DNA of 10,350 nucleotides. Origin: Bacteroidota bacterium (GTDB lineage Bacteria > Bacteroidota > Bacteroidia > NS11-12g > UBA955). The stretch spans positions 1 through 10,350 of the forward strand of contig JAGWYC010000051.1 in the NCBI GenBank assembly GCA_018969565.1. The letters run 5' to 3'. This document shows positions 6,851 through 10,350 of the stretch, piece after piece; positions within the stretch are counted from its first letter, which is position 1; every line of letters starts with the position of its first letter. The notes beneath the pieces were generated by a model. It was not told the DNA's origin. It saw only the letters and a program-made list of their open reading frames with translations, and searched no databases. The position numbers and the translations under genes were made by a program.

Positions 6851-8329
6851 ATGTTCCAACGAAACAATTTTATCGGTCTCTTGCTGTTCCTGACATCGGG
6901 AAGCACGGTATTAGCCCAGGTAAATGCCCAAAACAGCATTCGAAATATCGGCAACCGCAGGGAATTATTTACCGATTACTGGCTCATAGACAGCATGAAA
7001 AATACGGTACTGGTGATGCATGAACCGGTTGACCGGGGTGTAGCAGTGCCTTTTAACAATCCGGCATGGGAAGCAGTGCAATGCACTTATGCCACGGTCC
7101 TGCAGGATGATACCGTTTTTCGTCTGTACTACAGGGCAGGAATTAAAGGCACTGATGATTTTGGATTCCAGGCTACAGCCTATGCACGTTCACGCGATGG
7201 AATCAACTGGACAAAGCCGGAGCTGAACCTTTATCAGCATCAGGGAAATACCAGAAACAACATAGTATTGACCAATTCGCGAGGGGATCTGGCGGTACAC
7301 AATTTTAGTCCGTTTATTGATAAACGTCCAGGAGTTTCCGGTGAGGAAAAATACAAGGCACTTGGTGGGGTTGGAAAGGGTCTGTACGCCTATGTGTCGG
7401 CAGATGGAATAAACTGGCGCAGGCTTACCGAAACACCGGTGCTGACCCAGGCGGCCTTCGACGGACAAAACGTAGCATTCTGGTCCGAATCCGAACAGCA
7501 GTATGTGTGTTTTTATCGCACCTGGACTGGTCCGGGCAATTACCAGGGCTTCAGAACCGTGGGAAGGGCTGTCTCTAAGGATTTTATCAACTGGACCATG
7601 GAAGGCAGGATGGACTTTGGAAATACGCCATCTGAACATTTGTATATCAACCAGACAGCGCCGTATTTCCGGGCTCCGCACTTATATGTCGGTACTGCTG
7701 CCCGATATGTAACCGGTCGCTCAGCCCTCAGTATTGAACAAACTAAACCCTTAAAACTAGATCAGGGGTATTACACTGCTGCAAGGGAAGGCGTTTCCGA
7801 TGCAGTATTACTTACATCACGCGGCGGAAACCGCATGGACAGGACTTTTATGACCTCCTTTATACGTCCCGGAATTGGTAATAACAACTGGGTTTCCCGG
7901 TCTAATTTCCCGGCATTGAATGTAGTTCAGACAGGTCCCGCAGAAATGTCGGTTTATGTAGTACAGGATTATGCGCAGCCCACAAATCACCTGCATAGAT
8001 ATTCACTCAGGCTGGATGGGTTTTCATCGGTACAGGCACCCTATACGGGAGGAGAAATGTTGACCAGGCCCTTTACCTTCGCCGGTAATAGTCTTTACCT
8101 GAACTATTCAAGCTCCGCGGCCGGAGGCATTGCTGTTGAGCTGACCGATTTGCAGGGAAAGGCTCTGCCAGGATTTGCGGCTTCGCAATGTAACCTGCTC
8201 ATCGGAAATGAAATCAACAGGAAGGTGAGTTGGAATGGAAATCCCGACCTTAAGGCACTCAACGGAAAGGCTGTAAGAATCCGGTTTATCATGAAAGACG
8301 CCAATCTCTACTCCCTTAAGTTTGAATAA
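6851..8329 (+). CDS. Secreted five-bladed-propeller protein, glycoside-hydrolase-like (GH32/GH43-type fold), uncharacterised
   Basis: Started at 6851, the protein has 492 residues and a clear signal peptide: MFQRNN, a hydrophobic stretch, and likely cleavage after Ala22 in TVLAQ. The reading frame stays open upstream to 6653, but that stretch is antisense to the divergent lipoprotein gene and would bury the signal peptide, so 6851 is chosen. Visible features are RELFTDYWLID (37-47) and three related W-motifs, DGINW at 116-120, DGINW at 185-189 and DFINW at 244-248, as expected for propeller blades. A C-terminal beta-rich module follows (about 400-492), with LTRPFTF and ending KDANLYSLKFE. From memory this matches a family frequent in Planctomycetes and Verrucomicrobia whose members start ELFVDDYLID and end in a similar LYSF/LYSL tail. 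It is probably a carbohydrate-active enzyme or binding protein; catalytic acids cannot be assigned. No T9SS tail or lipobox is seen. Confidence 0.72.
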   Translation: MFQRNNFIGLLLFLTSGSTVLAQVNAQNSIRNIGNRRELFTDYWLIDSMKNTVLVMHEPVDRGVAVPFNNPAWEAVQCTYATVLQDDTVFRLYYRAGIKGTDDFGFQATAYARSRDGINWTKPELNLYQHQGNTRNNIVLTNSRGDLAVHNFSPFIDKRPGVSGEEKYKALGGVGKGLYAYVSADGINWRRLTETPVLTQAAFDGQNVAFWSESEQQYVCFYRTWTGPGNYQGFRTVGRAVSKDFINWTMEGRMDFGNTPSEHLYINQTAPYFRAPHLYVGTAARYVTGRSALSIEQTKPLKLDQGYYTAAREGVSDAVLLTSRGGNRMDRTFMTSFIRPGIGNNNWVSRSNFPALNVVQTGPAEMSVYVVQDYAQPTNHLHRYSLRLDGFSSVQAPYTGGEMLTRPFTFAGNSLYLNYSSSAAGGIAVELTDLQGKALPGFAASQCNLLIGNEINRKVSWNGNPDLKALNGKAVRIRFIMKDANLYSLKFE

Positions 8330-8363
8330 AAAACCGATTTTACCAAGTGTTCCGAAGTGTGCT

Positions 8364-8371
8364 TACTTTTG
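8364..8371 (+). promoter_or_regulatory. -7 box of a Bacteroidota-type promoter for the esterase gene
   Basis: TACTTTTG matches TAnnTTTG exactly and lies 18 bases before the chosen ATG at 8390. No TTG is found at the right distance upstream; only a T run at 8338-8340, 23 bases away, could stand in. The position supports 8390 over the in-frame ATG at 8357, which would lie upstream of the transcription start. Confidence 0.45.
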
Positions 8372-8389
8372 TTAAAATCTGTACCTGAA

Positions 8390-9514
8390 ATGTTGAGATT
8401 TATACCATTACTGCTGCTTGCCGGCTTTAATTCCTTAACGGCCCAGAGCAACGAAAGTTTCAGCTTTGGCGGACAATCGCGTACATACATCCGATATATA
8501 CCAAAGAACTACAAGCTGGGCATGAAGCTGCCATTGGTCTTCGTGCTGCATGGATTTACGCAGAACGCCTCGTCCATTATGGGTTATTCCGGTTTTAATA
8601 CCCTGGCAGACAGCAATAATTTTTTTGTGGTGTATGCCAATGGGATTAGCAACGCCTGGAACACCAACAGCGGTTTTCCGGGTGGTTCCACCGCCGATGA
8701 TGTAGGGTTTATCGGTGCCATTATCGACACCATGCAGCAGCGCTACGGTATTGATCCAAAGCGTGTTTATTCCTGTGGTTTTTCGGCGGGAGGATTCATG
8801 AGCCATCGCCTGGCCTGCGAGCTGGGAAACAGGATTGCCGCTATCGCTGCTGTGTCCGGTACCATGTCTGATGCCGCGTTCAAATCATGCAAGCCTTCCA
8901 GAGTTATACCGGTGATGCAGATACACGGAACTTCCGATGCGGTGGTTTCTTATGGCGGAGGTATATCAAATATCTCCGTAGATAATACCCTGAAGTTCTG
9001 GACCGGTCAGAATCAATGTGCTGCGGTGTCTAAAACCATCAGCCTTCCTGACAAGGTATCTGAAGGCTCAACGGTGGAGCGTATTGAATACGCGCCATGC
9101 AGCGCCGGCACCGAAGTGGTTCATTTAAAGGTGAACAGCGGCGGTCACAGTTGGCCGGGGTCTTCCGGATCCGGTTTGGGCAATACCAATATGGACATCA
9201 GTGCCAGTTCGGAAATATGGAAGTTCTTCAATCGCTTTACATTGGACGGGGCTGTGAGCATTGTTTCAATCCAAGAGAATCCGGAATTCAACATGTTTCC
9301 GAATCCTGTTTCAGATGAACTACATGTTCAGTGGAATGCTGATTACACAAGCTTCGTGCTGAGCGTCTGGGATATGCAGGGACGGATGATCATGTCGCAC
9401 ACAGCTAATGGAACCGCTTCCAACCTGAGCACGGCAAACCTGAAACCGGGTGGTTATATCCTGAAAGTTCAGGGCGCTGATGGGAACTTTGAACGCCTCT
9501 TTATCAGGGAATAA
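8390..9514 (+). CDS. Secreted alpha/beta-hydrolase, PHB depolymerase/LpqC/CE1-esterase-like, with T9SS type A sorting domain
   Basis: Started at 8390, the protein has 374 residues and a signal peptide (MLRFIPLLLL, likely cleavage after Ala18 in LTAQ). The ATG at 8357 would put eleven unrelated residues ahead of it. The hydrolase domain (about 20-285) has an oxyanion-type LHGF (53-56), the nucleophile elbow GFSAGG with Ser132, an acid at Asp183 (HGTSD) and the base His253 (GGHSW). This is a complete catalytic triad in the order of the polyhydroxybutyrate depolymerase/LpqC/feruloyl-esterase group. Four Cys at 129, 143, 167 and 210 and one at 237 could form disulphides. Residues about 300-374 form a T9SS type A sorting domain (MFPNPVSDELHV at the start, GGYILKV near the end). 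The enzyme should therefore cross the outer membrane by type IX secretion and be released or surface-bound. The substrate may be a polyester or an ester-linked polysaccharide. No extra substrate-binding domain is present. Confidence 0.87.
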   Translation: MLRFIPLLLLAGFNSLTAQSNESFSFGGQSRTYIRYIPKNYKLGMKLPLVFVLHGFTQNASSIMGYSGFNTLADSNNFFVVYANGISNAWNTNSGFPGGSTADDVGFIGAIIDTMQQRYGIDPKRVYSCGFSAGGFMSHRLACELGNRIAAIAAVSGTMSDAAFKSCKPSRVIPVMQIHGTSDAVVSYGGGISNISVDNTLKFWTGQNQCAAVSKTISLPDKVSEGSTVERIEYAPCSAGTEVVHLKVNSGGHSWPGSSGSGLGNTNMDISASSEIWKFFNRFTLDGAVSIVSIQENPEFNMFPNPVSDELHVQWNADYTSFVLSVWDMQGRMIMSHTANGTASNLSTANLKPGGYILKVQGADGNFERLFIRE

Positions 9515-10350
9515 TCAGCGTACAGTAACACCTATGGGCTTGCTCAACAGAGTCTGTGTGCCGTTTTCGAAGATGATTTTCACCGAGTAGTATGTTGTTC
9601 CCGTTTTAGGTCGCAAATCAAAGGCTTCATGTTCATCCTCCTTGACCGGAATGGGCGTTGCGCTAACGGTTTCAGGACTGCTTCCCTTGTAAATAATGGT
9701 TTTCTTCGCCGGTAATTCGGGAATTTCCCAGCGGATTATTACTACACGGCTCAGGGAGTCATAAACAGCATTAAACCCCTTCACGGGATTGAGGAATGTG
9801 TTTCGGTACGTTTTCAGTTCCAGGGTGGTTCCAATAGGTGAACGGTTATTACTTTCATCTAGAGCAAACAGGTTATATTTATACAGTTGCCCGGCTTCCA
9901 AAGCATCATCCGTATAGCTGCTGTCTGTCGGTTTGAATTTCAGCGTTATAATCTCACCCGTTGCGGAATTTTGCCGGGTGAGTAACTGATTTGTAACGTC
10001 AATACTGGAACTGGGGAACCAGACAAGTCTGATAAAACTATCTCCAACTTGATAGCTTCTGAAAACCGGCTCAACCGGAGGCAATGTATCCGGTCGCAGT
10101 ACTTTTACCATAGCTGTCATTCCTGAGCGGTTCATGCGATGATCAACCGCTTCAATCCCATAATAAACATCTCTGTTCAGCATTCTGAGTGAAAGGGTGT
10201 CGAAGAACAGTGTGTCTTCCATGGGTGTGTTCACCAGTCCGCTGAATTCTGCTTTTGGGCTGTTTGAGAAATAGATCAGATAACCTTGCAGGTCAGATTC
10301 CTTATTGCTTTTCCAGCGCAGGGTTACAATACCTGAATCGTTTACTGTGG
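9515..10350 (-). CDS. FN3-repeat protein, C-terminal part (5' end beyond window)
   Basis: The frame is open from the right edge to the stop at 9515-9517, giving 277 visible residues. A GTG at 10232-10234 could be read as a start, but coding sequence of the same type continues upstream of it (IVTLRWKSNKESDLQGYLIY), so the gene begins outside the window. Three fibronectin type III-like domains can be seen at about 1-86, 87-183 and 184-277. Each has the W-x and Y-x-Y/V strand signals, for example VTLRW and VYYGIEAVD, IRLVW and YKYNLFALDES, and VIIRW and YYSVKI. DTLPP marks a domain boundary. There is no recognisable T9SS tail: the third FN3 domain ends right at the stop. The protein is probably exported and extracellular, but its catalytic or binding part, if any, is not visible. 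Its stop directly abuts the esterase stop on the other strand. Confidence 0.75.
   Translation of the reverse strand, partial: TVNDSGIVTLRWKSNKESDLQGYLIYFSNSPKAEFSGLVNTPMEDTLFFDTLSLRMLNRDVYYGIEAVDHRMNRSGMTAMVKVLRPDTLPPVEPVFRSYQVGDSFIRLVWFPSSSIDVTNQLLTRQNSATGEIITLKFKPTDSSYTDDALEAGQLYKYNLFALDESNNRSPIGTTLELKTYRNTFLNPVKGFNAVYDSLSRVVIIRWEIPELPAKKTIIYKGSSPETVSATPIPVKEDEHEAFDLRPKTGTTYYSVKIIFENGTQTLLSKPIGVTVR

Noticed and set aside
10232..10234. GTG as start of the FN3 protein
   Set aside because: FN3-like coding sequence continues in frame upstream to the window edge, so this is an internal Val.

Overview
The window most probably comes from a member of the Bacteroidota, perhaps a Chitinophagia- or Saprospiria-like lineage; the class is a guess. 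The evidence is a type IX secretion C-terminal sorting domain on an esterase, two lipoproteins with lipobox signal peptides, a giant VCBS/ASPIC-UnbV repeat protein, FN3 repeats, absence of clear Shine-Dalgarno sequences, and -7 boxes of the Bacteroidota type (TAnnTTTG). Coding density is very high and no gap exceeds about 110 bases. I see no tRNA, rRNA, CRISPR array, insertion sequence or integrase.

Minus-strand block (positions 1-6743, transcribed right to left). A 1158-residue lipoprotein carries two sets of seven calcium-type DxDxDG motifs either side of an ASPIC/UnbV domain. Next comes an untracked 50-codon gene for a very basic small protein, with its own promoter and intrinsic terminator. 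Then comes a lipoprotein of the PAP2/vanadium-haloperoxidase superfamily, a membrane-anchored GT2 glycosyltransferase of the DPM1/GtrB type, and the N-terminal 213 residues of the RNA-binding protein Tex, which runs off the left edge. The glycosyltransferase and tex are 6 bases apart and probably co-transcribed.

Plus-strand block (6851-9514). Two secreted enzymes or enzyme-like proteins lie here. The first is a beta-propeller protein resembling the GH32/GH43-like uncharacterised hydrolases common in Planctomycetes. The second is an alpha/beta-hydrolase of the PHB-depolymerase/LpqC/CE1 type with a complete Ser-Asp-His triad and a T9SS tail. The right edge holds the C-terminal part of a minus-strand FN3-repeat protein whose stop codon abuts the esterase stop codon.

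Biologically this looks like a cell-envelope and extracellular region. Two surface lipoproteins (repeat scaffold and haloperoxidase-like) sit in one orientation, with two exported polymer-degrading-type proteins diverging from them. The housekeeping genes (GT2, tex, small basic protein) are interleaved. Apart from Tex and the glycosyltransferase fold, functions are family-level inferences. I did not find a clear new defence or mobile system. The most interesting items are the symmetrical 7+7 propeller lipoprotein, its haloperoxidase-like neighbour with a changed third motif, and the independent small basic gene inserted between them.
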